From Qipengyuania sp. HL-TH1 (GTDB lineage: Bacteria; Pseudomonadota; Alphaproteobacteria; Sphingomonadales; Sphingomonadaceae): a stretch of 64,000 nt of DNA. Shown piece by piece: positions 1-8,702 of this stretch. Where the stretch lies: NCBI RefSeq assembly GCF_036365825.1, contig NZ_CP142675.1:186001-250000 (forward strand), given 5' to 3'. The notes below the pieces were generated by a model. That model had not been told where the DNA came from, searched no databases, and was given only the letters and a program-made list of their open reading frames with translations. A program made the position numbers and the translations under genes. How positions within the stretch are numbered: position 1 is the stretch's first letter; each line of letters starts with the position of its first letter.

Positions 1-115
1 TACGCGAAGTGCACTTGCCTGCTTCGCGGGGTTTGTCTCAAACAGTTTTCAACCCTTGCTGCGCGGCGGCAGGCCCTTGCTCAAATCGCCTCGCCACCAA
101 CTCGGGCCTATTTTT

Positions 116-129
116 TGTCAACGTTGACA
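116..129. promoter_or_regulatory. LacI-type operator upstream of sugar permease
   Basis: A perfect 14-bp palindrome, TGTCAACGTTGACA, lies about 80 bp upstream of the first permease. Near-identical sites occur at 5430-5443 and 5492-5505 between the glucosidase and receptor genes. A palindrome with a central CG is the expected operator form for LacI-family proteins, and a LacI-family gene ends the locus at 10314-11336. The sites are seen directly; assigning them to that regulator is inference. Bases 1-115 show no gene. Confidence 0.65.
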
Positions 130-211
130 GGAATGCGCTGCGCTCCTAATTTCTGCCCGCGCTAGCCTGCACCTTATAGTGGAAGCGGGCGGCGAATTGG
201 GAGAACGATAC

Positions 212-1528
212 GTGGTGACGGCAACGGGGGCCGCGGCGGAAGCCGCGAAGCATTATTCTTCAAGCGATCCCGTGGGTGACGAGGCAGAGGGCCATGTGCA
301 TGCGCCAAGCCTGCCGCCCTTCGTCTTCGCGCTGTTCTTCATCTTCGGCGGGATCACCAGCCTCAATGATGTGCTGATCCCCAAGCTGAAAGAGCTGTTC
401 ACGCTCAATTACACGCAGGCGATGCTGGTCCAGTTCTGCTTTTTCGCCGCCTATCTGGTGATCGGCATTCCAGGCGCGAAGCTGGTCAAGCGGATCGGCT
501 ATATGCGCGGCGCGGTGGCGGGCCTGCTGACGATGACACTGGGCTGCCTGCTGTTCATCCCCGCCAGCACCACTGCGACCTATCCATTGTTCCTGCTGGC
601 GCTGTTCATTCTCGCCAGCGGGGTGGTGATCGTGCAGGTGGTGGCCAATCCACTGATCAGCCTGCTCGGCCCGCAGAAGACCGCGCACAGCCGCCTCACT
701 TTCGCGCAGGCATTCAATTCCTTCGGCACCTTCCTCTTTCCGCTGGTCGGTGCGGGACTGATCCTCGGCACACTGGCCGATGTTTCCGCTGAAGATTTCG
801 AGGGCGCCGCGCTGGCGGCCTATCGCACAGCGGAATCGGCGATGATCGTGAAAACCTATCTCGGCATCGCGATCGCGATCACCGTGGTGGCGGGCGCAGT
901 GTGGCTGTTCCGCAACCGGCTGGAGGGCGAAAAGCACGAACCCTCGAGCGGGCTCGCGGGCTTCGACCTGCTCAAGCGGCCGCGGTTCGGCTTTGGCGCG
1001 CTGTCGATCTTCCTCTATGTCGGCGCCGAAGTGGCGATCGGCTCGATCGTCATCAATTACCTGATACTCGACGACGTGCTCGGCCAACCCGAAAACATCG
1101 TCGGCTGGATGGTCAGCCTGTACTGGGGCGGCGCGATGGTCGGGCGCTTCATCGGCTCCGCGCTGCTGCGCATGGTGAGCCCGGGCCTGATCCTGACCGC
1201 GGTGGCGATCGGCGCAATCACGCTGATCGCGATCTCGACCAACAGCAGCGGCACGCTGGCCGCCTACAGCCTGCTGGCGATCGGGTTGATGAATTCGATC
1301 ATGTTCCCGACCATCTTCTCGCTCGCCTGCGAGCGGTTGGGCAGCCGCGCGGCTGACGGGTCGGGGATCATCAATGTGGCGATCTTCGGCGGCGCGGTGG
1401 TCCCGCTGGCCACGGGCGCGCTCGCCGACCTGACGGGCAGCCTTGCGCTGTCGCTGGTACTGCCCGCATCCTGCTATGCGGTGATCGCGGTGTTCGGCTT
1501 CTACGCACGGCGGCCCGCGACCGCTTAA
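212..1528 (+). CDS. FucP-like MFS sugar permease
   Basis: This is an inner-membrane major facilitator, probably proton-coupled, that imports the sugar released by the neighbouring glucosidase. The N-terminal half carries the FucP/GlcP pattern: a GGITSLNDVLIP stretch in helix 1, a polar NYTQAMLVQF segment before helix 2, and VVANPLISLLG in helix 5 followed by RLTFAQAFNSFGT. About twelve hydrophobic segments are visible. An open frame reaches GTG 179, but GTG 212 has a GGGAG ribosome site about 8 bases upstream and is preferred, giving 438 residues. The family is clear; the sugar (glucose, cellobiose or similar) is inferred from the neighbouring GH3 enzyme and receptor. Confidence 0.85.
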   Translation: MVTATGAAAEAAKHYSSSDPVGDEAEGHVHAPSLPPFVFALFFIFGGITSLNDVLIPKLKELFTLNYTQAMLVQFCFFAAYLVIGIPGAKLVKRIGYMRGAVAGLLTMTLGCLLFIPASTTATYPLFLLALFILASGVVIVQVVANPLISLLGPQKTAHSRLTFAQAFNSFGTFLFPLVGAGLILGTLADVSAEDFEGAALAAYRTAESAMIVKTYLGIAIAITVVAGAVWLFRNRLEGEKHEPSSGLAGFDLLKRPRFGFGALSIFLYVGAEVAIGSIVINYLILDDVLGQPENIVGWMVSLYWGGAMVGRFIGSALLRMVSPGLILTAVAIGAITLIAISTNSSGTLAAYSLLAIGLMNSIMFPTIFSLACERLGSRAADGSGIINVAIFGGAVVPLATGALADLTGSLALSLVLPASCYAVIAVFGFYARRPATA

Positions 1529-1585
1529 TTCGCGCAACGCCGGGCGCATTGCCTTCCGCCGGTGCGGGAGGCAGGTTGCCGCGAG

Positions 1586-2785
1586 ATGGAGCGGCCCTTG
1601 CCAAGGATACGGACCAATCCCCTGCTGACTGCGGTCGCACTGGCGCATGCCGGCGGCGTAGTGGCCTATATGCCGCTGGTGACGCTGCTGCTTCCGCTCC
1701 AGGTCGAGGCGCTGGGCAAATCGGCGAAGATCGACCTGCTCACCGCTGCGGTACTGATCGGCGGCGTCGCTGCGAGCGTGGCCAATATCCTCTTCGGCTG
1801 GCTGAGCGATCGATCGGTCGAGGCGGGCGGCGGGCGGCGGCGGTGGGTCGTGATCGGCCTGTGCGCGCTGGCGCTTTCCTATCCGGCGCTGGCGCTGGCG
1901 CTAACACCGGCGCAATTGCTGATCGCCGTGGCGTTGGCACAGGCGGCAATCAATGCCGTGCTCGCCCCGCTGTTCGCGATCATCGCGGAGGAAGTTCCGA
2001 GCAGCCAGAAGGGCTTGGCGGGCGGGCTACTCTCGCTCGGCAATCCGGTCGCGGCGACCTTCGCGGTCATGCTGCTGGCGGTGGCGGGACTGTCCGATAT
2101 GGCTCGGTTCGCGCTGGTTCCGGTGGCTGCGGTGGGGCTGCTGCTCCCGCTGCTGGCGCTGCGCACGCGCCGCTTCGACCCTATGCCGGAACCGGTGCAA
2201 AGCTGGGACCGGCGCGATCTCTTTATCGCCTCGGGCTCGCGCCTGCTGGTCCAGCTGGCCTGCGCCACGCTGGGACTATATCTGCTCTATTACTTCCAGA
2301 CGCTCGTGACGGACGATCTCGATGTCGCCGCGGGGGTGGGGACGCTGCTGATGGTCTCCTACATCATCCCCCTGCCGGTAGCAGTGATCGCCGGGCGGTG
2401 GTCCGACCGTTCGGGTGTGCGCCGCCCGTTCCTGTTTGTCTCGGCAGCGGTCGGGGCGATGGGCCTGCTCGGGATGGCCGCGGCGGCAGATGCCTGGCAG
2501 GGAGCGATCGCCTTCTGCGTCTTCGCTGCGGGGACGGCAGTCTTCCTGAGCCTGCATGCGACCTTCGCGATGCAATTGCTGCCCAAACCCGATCGCCGGG
2601 GCCGCGATCTGGGGCTGGTCAATCTGGCCAACACGCTGCCCTCGATGATCGGAACGCTGATCGTGTGGCAGCTGGCCACTCCCGAGGACTTCACGCTTGT
2701 CATGCTCGCCTTTGCCGTGCTGACGTTTGCCGGGGCAGTGATGATCCTGGCGGTGCGTGAGCGCCCCGCAAGCCCGGCCGACTAG
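1586..2785 (+). CDS. MFS transporter, second permease of the locus
   Basis: A 399-residue major facilitator with about twelve hydrophobic segments. It has an MFS motif A-like WLSDRSVEAGGGRRR loop after helix 2 and a similar GRWSDRSGVRR loop in the second half, the usual two-fold pattern. It resembles the sugar permeases found beside TonB-dependent receptors, but is not FucP-like. It lies 57 bp after the first permease on the same strand, so cotranscription is likely. The ATG at 1586 is chosen; the only good ribosome site (GGGAGG, 1566-1571) is 14 bases away, and GTG 1562 is the alternative. Substrate is unknown. Confidence 0.8.
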   Translation: MERPLPRIRTNPLLTAVALAHAGGVVAYMPLVTLLLPLQVEALGKSAKIDLLTAAVLIGGVAASVANILFGWLSDRSVEAGGGRRRWVVIGLCALALSYPALALALTPAQLLIAVALAQAAINAVLAPLFAIIAEEVPSSQKGLAGGLLSLGNPVAATFAVMLLAVAGLSDMARFALVPVAAVGLLLPLLALRTRRFDPMPEPVQSWDRRDLFIASGSRLLVQLACATLGLYLLYYFQTLVTDDLDVAAGVGTLLMVSYIIPLPVAVIAGRWSDRSGVRRPFLFVSAAVGAMGLLGMAAAADAWQGAIAFCVFAAGTAVFLSLHATFAMQLLPKPDRRGRDLGLVNLANTLPSMIGTLIVWQLATPEDFTLVMLAFAVLTFAGAVMILAVRERPASPAD

Positions 2786-2831
2786 TCGCGTCGGTGCCCC
2801 GCGCAGCAAGGCGCGCACCTTGCCGCCGTCC

Positions 2832-5375
2832 TTACTCAGTCGGGCATTGTGCGATCACATCGGCTTCGGACAGGCTGCCGAGCGCGATCCGCGCGAGGCT
2901 GAACTGCGCCGCGTCGCTGGTCGTCAGACGGAACGGCGCGGTGATCCGCGTCATGTCCGCGCCCGCCGCCCGGAAGCATTTGAGCAGCACGCCTACCGTC
3001 TGCCACTGACCCACGGGCAGCGCACCGAATTCGGCAATCGGGACATCCGCCCCGCACGATGCTCCTTCGCAGAGGACCGACATGCGCAGCGGCGCGGCAA
3101 GCGGTGCGTCGAGCCGGACCGTCGTCAGCAGCAGCACATCGCCATTGGTCTCGCGCGACAGGTCGACCGCGTCATGCGTCCCGAGTTCGACCGCGGCTCC
3201 TGCCGGATGCGCATCGATGGCGAAGCTGCGCGCGCCTTCCTGCACGTCGTGGTCGGTGGCCGATATGCGCGCACGCCCCGACAGCGCGGTCGCGGGGACG
3301 GTCGTCACGCGAAGCGAATCGCTGCCATCGGCGCGCGCGACGGTGAGCGACCACGACGAAGCCGGTACGCCCTTGTCGAAGAAGACCCCGCCGCCGCTGC
3401 CATCGTCATCGACGCCATTGTCTTCCGCCAGCGTCGTCCATGCCCGCGCGCCTTCGGCATAGCGGAGGCCGTAGCCGAAGGGGAACAGCGTGGGCCCGCC
3501 GTGCTGCGCGGTCGCGGGCCAGGCGGTCGGCAGCCGTCCCTGGAATTCGAAAGCGGGTTCGCCGTCCACCCCGGCGAGCAGCATATCGGCAACCCCGGCG
3601 CCCTCCGAACCCGGAAGCCAGGCAACCACGAAGGCGTCGGCACTGTTCAGTGCTTCGTTCACATAGAGCGGGCGACCGGTGATCATCACCGCCACGGTTG
3701 GAATTCCTTCCGCCTTCAGCCTGCGCATGGTCTCGATCGGACGGCGCAGCTCGGGGCGCAGCTGGAGCGAGGCGATGTCGCCCTGGAATTCGGCATAGGG
3801 CGTTTCACCGAACACGACGATCGCGACATCGGGTCGCTGCTCGTACTCGCCATTGGGCGCCAGTTCGGCGCTGCCGCCGCTGGCCTCCACCGCCTGTTCG
3901 ATCCCGCGCCACAGCGAAGTCGCGCCGGGGAACTGGCTGTTGTCCATGCCGGTTCCCTGCCAGCTCAGCGTCCAGCCGCCCGATTGGCGCGCGATATCGT
4001 CGGCCCCATCACCTGCAACAAGGATGTGCCCGTCCGGCTTGGCCGGCAGCACGCCGTTGTTCTTGAGCATCACCAATGATTTGCGCACCGCCTCGCGGGC
4101 CACCGCGCGGTGTTCGTCGGCACCGAGCAGCTCGTACTTTCCCGACAGCGCACGCGCGGAAGGCTTGCCCGCCTCGAACAGTCCGAGGCGCTGTTTGAGG
4201 CGGAGAACGCGGGCAACCGCGTCGTCGAGCCGCGCCATCGAGATCGTCCCGTCGCGCGCCTCGGCCAGCGTACTGTTGTAGAGGCTGCGCCAGCTGTCGG
4301 GCGCCATGAACATGTCGATTCCGGCATCGACTGCCTTGGGGCAACTGGCGTTGCTGCAGCCTGCCACCTGACCATGCGCATTCCAGTCGGTGACCACCAG
4401 GCCGCCGAAATTCATGCGCTCCTTGAGAACGTCGGTCACCAACCCGCGGTGCCCCGAAAGCTTGACGCCGTTCCAGCTCGAGAAGCTGGTCATCACGGTG
4501 GCAACCCCGTTTTCCATCGCCGGCAGATAGGGCGCGCCATGGATCAGCCGCAGCTCGATTTCGGAAATGGCGGCATCGCCCTGGTCCTTGCCGTCGGTGG
4601 TGGCGCCATCGGCAAGGAAGTGCTTGGTGCTGGCCGCGACGTGCGGGCCCGAAAGGATCGGCTTGGTCGATGGCGGTCCCTGCAGGCCGCGGATCATGCT
4701 GCCGACATAGGAGGCAACCAGCGCGGGGTCCGAGGAATAGCCTTCATAGGCGCGGCCCCAGCGGTAATCCTGCGGCACCGCGACGGTCGGGGCAAAGGTC
4801 CATTCCTGCCCGGTGACGCGGATCTCGACCGCAGTAACCTGCCCGATCCGCTCGATCAGATCGGGATCGCGCGCCGCGCCGAGCCCGACATTGTGCGGGA
4901 AGATCGTCGCGCCGACGATATTGCTATGGCCGTGCACTGCATCGGTGCCCCAGACGATCGGGATCGCGGGTTCGCCCGGTGCGGTATCCATCGAAGCGGC
5001 GTAGAAGGCGTCCGCCAACGCCAGCCATTCTTCCGCCGGGGCAAGGTCATCGCCTCCGGGCCCCGAATTGCCGCCGTTGAGCACCGATCCGAGCCGGTAT
5101 TCGCGAACCTCTTCAGGAGTCACGCTGGCGATATCGGCCTGAATGATCTGACCGACCTTCTGCTCCAGCGTCATCTGCGCGAGCAGCGCCTGAACATGCG
5201 CTTCGCCTTCTTCGGTCAGCACCGTGGGAAAGGCGACTTCGGGCCATTGCTCCGGGTGGACGATGGCTTCCGATGCAGGAGCCGTTATCGATTCGTCGAT
5301 CGCCGCTTGGGCCGACAGTGCCGACACTGCGAACGCCGCCGTGGCGGCGCCAGAAAAGATTGTTTTCGAAAGCAT
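2832..5375 (-). CDS. Secreted GH3 beta-glucosidase / exo-glucan glucohydrolase
   Basis: An 847-residue family 3 glycoside hydrolase that removes glucose from the non-reducing end of beta-glucans or cello-oligosaccharides, probably in the periplasm. A signal peptide ends near AQA at residues 21-24. The TIM barrel carries the YRWGR and STKHF substrate-binding motifs and the nucleophile in VVTDW (Asp330). The C-terminal alpha/beta sandwich follows, then a roughly 200-residue galactose-binding-like tail as in ExoP-type glucohydrolases. The open frame extends 105 codons upstream of ATG 5375, but the signal peptide and a G-rich ribosome site fix the start. It is transcribed divergently from the receptor with shared operators. 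Exact linkage specificity cannot be read from sequence. Confidence 0.9.
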   Translation of the reverse strand: MLSKTIFSGAATAAFAVSALSAQAAIDESITAPASEAIVHPEQWPEVAFPTVLTEEGEAHVQALLAQMTLEQKVGQIIQADIASVTPEEVREYRLGSVLNGGNSGPGGDDLAPAEEWLALADAFYAASMDTAPGEPAIPIVWGTDAVHGHSNIVGATIFPHNVGLGAARDPDLIERIGQVTAVEIRVTGQEWTFAPTVAVPQDYRWGRAYEGYSSDPALVASYVGSMIRGLQGPPSTKPILSGPHVAASTKHFLADGATTDGKDQGDAAISEIELRLIHGAPYLPAMENGVATVMTSFSSWNGVKLSGHRGLVTDVLKERMNFGGLVVTDWNAHGQVAGCSNASCPKAVDAGIDMFMAPDSWRSLYNSTLAEARDGTISMARLDDAVARVLRLKQRLGLFEAGKPSARALSGKYELLGADEHRAVAREAVRKSLVMLKNNGVLPAKPDGHILVAGDGADDIARQSGGWTLSWQGTGMDNSQFPGATSLWRGIEQAVEASGGSAELAPNGEYEQRPDVAIVVFGETPYAEFQGDIASLQLRPELRRPIETMRRLKAEGIPTVAVMITGRPLYVNEALNSADAFVVAWLPGSEGAGVADMLLAGVDGEPAFEFQGRLPTAWPATAQHGGPTLFPFGYGLRYAEGARAWTTLAEDNGVDDDGSGGGVFFDKGVPASSWSLTVARADGSDSLRVTTVPATALSGRARISATDHDVQEGARSFAIDAHPAGAAVELGTHDAVDLSRETNGDVLLLTTVRLDAPLAAPLRMSVLCEGASCGADVPIAEFGALPVGQWQTVGVLLKCFRAAGADMTRITAPFRLTTSDAAQFSLARIALGSLSEADVIAQCPTE

Positions 5376-5429
5376 AAACCCCGTCCCATCATCCGGCTCT
5401 GGCCGGTACACTCGAGGCCGGGTCGCCTC

Positions 5430-5443
5430 TGACAACCTTGACA
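5430..5443. promoter_or_regulatory. LacI-type operator, glucosidase side
   Basis: TGACAACCTTGACA differs at two positions from the perfect palindrome at 116-129. It is about 55 bp upstream of the glucosidase start codon on the minus strand, where it could block that promoter. Confidence 0.5.
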
Positions 5444-5491
5444 GAAAAGTCACACAAACGCCCGGCTTCAGTCCAAATGTGAGGCGATGTT

Positions 5492-5505
5492 TGACAACGT
5501 TGACA
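5492..5505. promoter_or_regulatory. LacI-type operator, receptor side
   Basis: TGACAACGTTGACA has one mismatch to the perfect palindrome at 116-129. It lies about 115 bp upstream of the TonB-dependent receptor start and 62 bp from the site at 5430, close to six helical turns, which would also suit looping. The rest of the 245-bp divergent gap shows no gene. Confidence 0.6.
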
Positions 5506-5620
5506 GAAATATGCAACCAGTAAGTCGCGAACGGAAAGCTGCCCCGCGAGTCGTGGGTCAAGCTGCCGATACGTACGAAAGTCCGCACGCAAAGATGCGG
5601 CTTGGGAGGGATAGAGAGAG

Positions 5621-8617
5621 ATGAACAGCGGGATTTTGCGCAACCGTGCGGCCTTGATGGCTGCCGCGTCGATATTTGCAATGGGAGCAACCGCAGCGCC
5701 AGCCTTGGCGCAGGATGTGACCGACACCGGGCCCGAGGCCGCCGACGAGACGGACAACGTCATCATCGTCACCGGCTTTCGCGCATCGCTCGAAAACGCG
5801 CTGAATGCCAAGCGCGATTCGAACCTCATCATCGAATCGGTCACTGCGGAAGACATCGGCAAATTCCCCGACCAGAATGTCGCGGAATCGCTCCAGCGCC
5901 TGCCGGGTATCCAGATCGACCGTGAAAACGGGCAGGGTTCGAAAGTCCGCATCCGCGGCCTCGACCAGAACGTCACGCTGCTGAACGGCGAGCTCTTCGT
6001 CAGCGGCCTCGAGGTCTACAAGGTCGGCGAAGGCAATTATAACCGCAATGACAGTCTCGAAGGCGTGCCTTCGGAGCTGATCGGCGGGATCGAGGTCTTC
6101 AAGTCGCCCAATGCATCGCTGCTCGAAGGCGGGCTTGGCGGGATCGTCAACCTCAAGACGCGCAATCCGCTCGACCTCAAGCAAGGCTTCACGCTGGCGG
6201 GCAACGTCAAGGGCAGCAAGGGCAGCGAGATTTCGGGTTGGGAGCCGGCGGGCGCTGCAGTCCTCGGTTACAATTTCAACGATCGCCTCGGGGTCATTGC
6301 CACCTTCAGCTACGAAAAGACGAACAATCACGTCAACGTTCTGGGCGGCGACAATCGCGGCAACTGGGCCTTCGACGAAGGACGCCGCGACACCGCGACC
6401 GTGCCGACCAATTATTATGCGCCCGAATATCGCTACGTCACCGACCGCGACCAGTATCGCCGCCGGTGGGGTGCCTCGATCGGCATCAATTACCGCGCGA
6501 CCGACGAGCTCGAGGTCAGCGCGCAATATTTCCACTCGGACCTGAAGATCGACACGCGCGAGGCCTCGGTCAAATTCCCCTTCGGACAGGGCGAATCGCA
6601 GGGTCTCGTCGGAGACTATTCGATCGATGGCAACGGCGTGCTGACCGAAGGTACGGTACGCGCGCAATCGGCCGAGGCAATTTCCTTTGTCGATGTGTCG
6701 AACATCAAGTCGGACAATGTGCAATTCGGCCTCGACTGGGACAACGATACCAATTTCCGCGTCTCGATGATGGCGAATTACTCCTCGTCGAGCATGAAGC
6801 GTGAGGTCGCCAATAACGACGTGCGCTATACCGCCTATGGCGTGCGCGGGCCGGGCACTTCGGGACCGCAGCCTGGATTCACACCCAATTCGGCTGCGCC
6901 GCCGACTTTCGACTTCACCTATCGCAATGGCGAGTTTCCCAGTTTCGGCATCGCGCCGGGGAGCCCGCAGGATTTGTTCAACAATCCCGATTTCGGCTTC
7001 TTCAAGTCGCATTGGGCGTTTGGCGACCGCTCCGACATCGAAGGTCACTCGCTTCGCGCGGACTTCGCCTATGATGTCGACAACGACTATACCAATACCG
7101 TCACGATCAGCGCCGGGTTCCGCTATGGCCAGCGCACGGTGGACTTCGCATCGGGGCGCTATCTCGCCGATCTGAGCGGCAAGGGCGAACTCGACGCCAC
7201 CGCGATCCCCGAATCCGAACGGGTCGACGGCTTTTCCTACAACTGGACGCCCTATAGCTATTTCCAGGACGGGGCGATCGGCTTCAAGATCTGCGATCTG
7301 CCCGAGGTCAACAAGCCTGCGGCGTTTGCCGGATGCAGCCGCTTCGGGGATTCGCCCGCAGTGTTCAAGCCCTATGAAACCTTCCTGAGCAATCCCGAAC
7401 GCGTCGAGGCGATCACGAATTTCGCCGGTGGTGGCAGGATCGAAGGCGATACGGTGCTCGTCGCCGATCGGTCGCGGATGACCAATGCGCTCGAATGGAT
7501 CCAGGCGCTCTATCCCGACACGCCGTTCAGCTTCTTCGAAGACCCGCTGCAGACCTATCGGGTGAAGGAAGAAACCAAGTCGGGTTACATCATGGCCGAT
7601 CTGGGCGGGGTCGACGATCCGTACCACGTCAATGTGGGCCTGCGCATCGTCAACACCGACCTGACCATCGACCAGAATCAGCCGGCCAATGCCGATCCGA
7701 GCTATTGGGGCACCGATAGCTGGAACGGCGTGCTGCGCGATTTCACCACCAATACGGTGATGCGCAGCTACACCGACTTCCTGCCGAGCGCGAACGCGGT
7801 GTTCGACGTGAGCGAGAACAGCAAGGTTCGCTTCTCCGCAGCACGCGTGGTCGCCCGCCAACCGCTGGTTTCGCTGGGTCAGGGCTTCTCGACCGACTTT
7901 ACCCGCGATCCCGCCGACGATCTGTTCAAGTTCACCAATGGTGCGCGCGGCAATGCCGAACTCGATCCGTTCCGGGCGTATCAGTTCGACCTCGGCTTCG
8001 AGCACTATTTCGGTAGCCAGGGACTGCTCTCGGCTGGCCTGTTCTGGAAGGAGGTCGACAGCTTCATCGTCAACGAAACGGTTGCCGTTTTCGTCAACGA
8101 TCAGGCCGGCGGACGGCTCGGACCGGTGTCGCAGCCGGCCAATGGCTCGGGCGGCCGCGTGAAGGGTTTCGAACTGGCGGCGCAATATGCCTTCGACTTC
8201 GGCCTGGGCTTCACCGCAAACTACACCTTCTCGGACACCGAAACCGATTTCAGCACCGATTTCACCGACAACCTCCCGCTGCCGGGCGTGTCGAAGCATT
8301 CGGCGAACGGGCAGGTCTATTTCGAACGCTACGGGTTCGCCGCGCGCGCATCCTATAGCTGGCGTTCGAAGCAGTACCTGGGCAATTTCGGTTTCGCCGA
8401 CGGGTCGGTTACGCGGACGCTGGGGATCTACCAGAAATCCTTCGGCCAGCTCGATGGGCAGATCAGCTACCAGCTGACCGACAATTTCGAGGTCTTTGCC
8501 GAGGCGATCAATATCACCAAGGCGGATACCAGCGTGTACCTGCAATTTCCCGAATTGCCCTTCCGCTTCGAATCCGGTTCAAGGCGGATATATGGCGGGG
8601 TGAAATTCAACTTCTGA
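5621..8617 (+). CDS. TonB-dependent outer-membrane receptor
   Basis: A 998-residue receptor of the TIGR01782-like class common in Caulobacter and sphingomonads, probably importing an oligosaccharide across the outer membrane using TonB energy. A signal peptide ends at ALAQ (about residue 30). A TonB-box-like DNVIIVTGF is followed by the plug domain, with DIGKFPDQNVAESLQRLPGI and VRIRGL motifs, then a long beta-barrel ending in GGVKFNF with a terminal aromatic residue. A strong ribosome site (GGGAGGG) precedes the ATG. Divergent glucosidase, downstream halogenase-like gene and the operators argue for substrate-induced expression. The ligand is inferred to be a beta-glucoside or glucan. Confidence 0.92.
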   Translation: MNSGILRNRAALMAAASIFAMGATAAPALAQDVTDTGPEAADETDNVIIVTGFRASLENALNAKRDSNLIIESVTAEDIGKFPDQNVAESLQRLPGIQIDRENGQGSKVRIRGLDQNVTLLNGELFVSGLEVYKVGEGNYNRNDSLEGVPSELIGGIEVFKSPNASLLEGGLGGIVNLKTRNPLDLKQGFTLAGNVKGSKGSEISGWEPAGAAVLGYNFNDRLGVIATFSYEKTNNHVNVLGGDNRGNWAFDEGRRDTATVPTNYYAPEYRYVTDRDQYRRRWGASIGINYRATDELEVSAQYFHSDLKIDTREASVKFPFGQGESQGLVGDYSIDGNGVLTEGTVRAQSAEAISFVDVSNIKSDNVQFGLDWDNDTNFRVSMMANYSSSSMKREVANNDVRYTAYGVRGPGTSGPQPGFTPNSAAPPTFDFTYRNGEFPSFGIAPGSPQDLFNNPDFGFFKSHWAFGDRSDIEGHSLRADFAYDVDNDYTNTVTISAGFRYGQRTVDFASGRYLADLSGKGELDATAIPESERVDGFSYNWTPYSYFQDGAIGFKICDLPEVNKPAAFAGCSRFGDSPAVFKPYETFLSNPERVEAITNFAGGGRIEGDTVLVADRSRMTNALEWIQALYPDTPFSFFEDPLQTYRVKEETKSGYIMADLGGVDDPYHVNVGLRIVNTDLTIDQNQPANADPSYWGTDSWNGVLRDFTTNTVMRSYTDFLPSANAVFDVSENSKVRFSAARVVARQPLVSLGQGFSTDFTRDPADDLFKFTNGARGNAELDPFRAYQFDLGFEHYFGSQGLLSAGLFWKEVDSFIVNETVAVFVNDQAGGRLGPVSQPANGSGGRVKGFELAAQYAFDFGLGFTANYTFSDTETDFSTDFTDNLPLPGVSKHSANGQVYFERYGFAARASYSWRSKQYLGNFGFADGSVTRTLGIYQKSFGQLDGQISYQLTDNFEVFAEAINITKADTSVYLQFPELPFRFESGSRRIYGGVKFNF

Positions 8618-8637
8618 TTTCGGTCCCTCCCGGAACT

Positions 8638-8675
8638 GATGGCGGCCCCGATTGGTACGGGCCGCCATCGATTTT
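8638..8675 (+). terminator. Strong hairpin between receptor and halogenase genes
   Basis: Two perfect 11-base arms, GATGGCGGCCC (8638-8648) and GGGCCGCCATC (8659-8669), are separated by 10 bases and followed by GATTTT. This looks like an intrinsic, probably leaky, terminator that would lower expression of the halogenase-like gene relative to the receptor, or a stabilising 3' end for the receptor message. Confidence 0.6.
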
Positions 8676-8702
8676 CCGACGACGCATGTGGGAGACCGGG
8701 TG

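Noticed and set aside
2786..2831. GC-rich inverted repeat between the second permease and glucosidase genes
   Set aside because: The arms are imperfect and no T-run follows in either direction; it could be chance in GC-rich DNA.
5558..8545. A 995-codon open frame antisense to the TonB-dependent receptor
   Set aside because: Long antisense frames are expected in GC-rich coding DNA; the product has no signal peptide, domain or ribosome site, while the sense protein is unmistakable.
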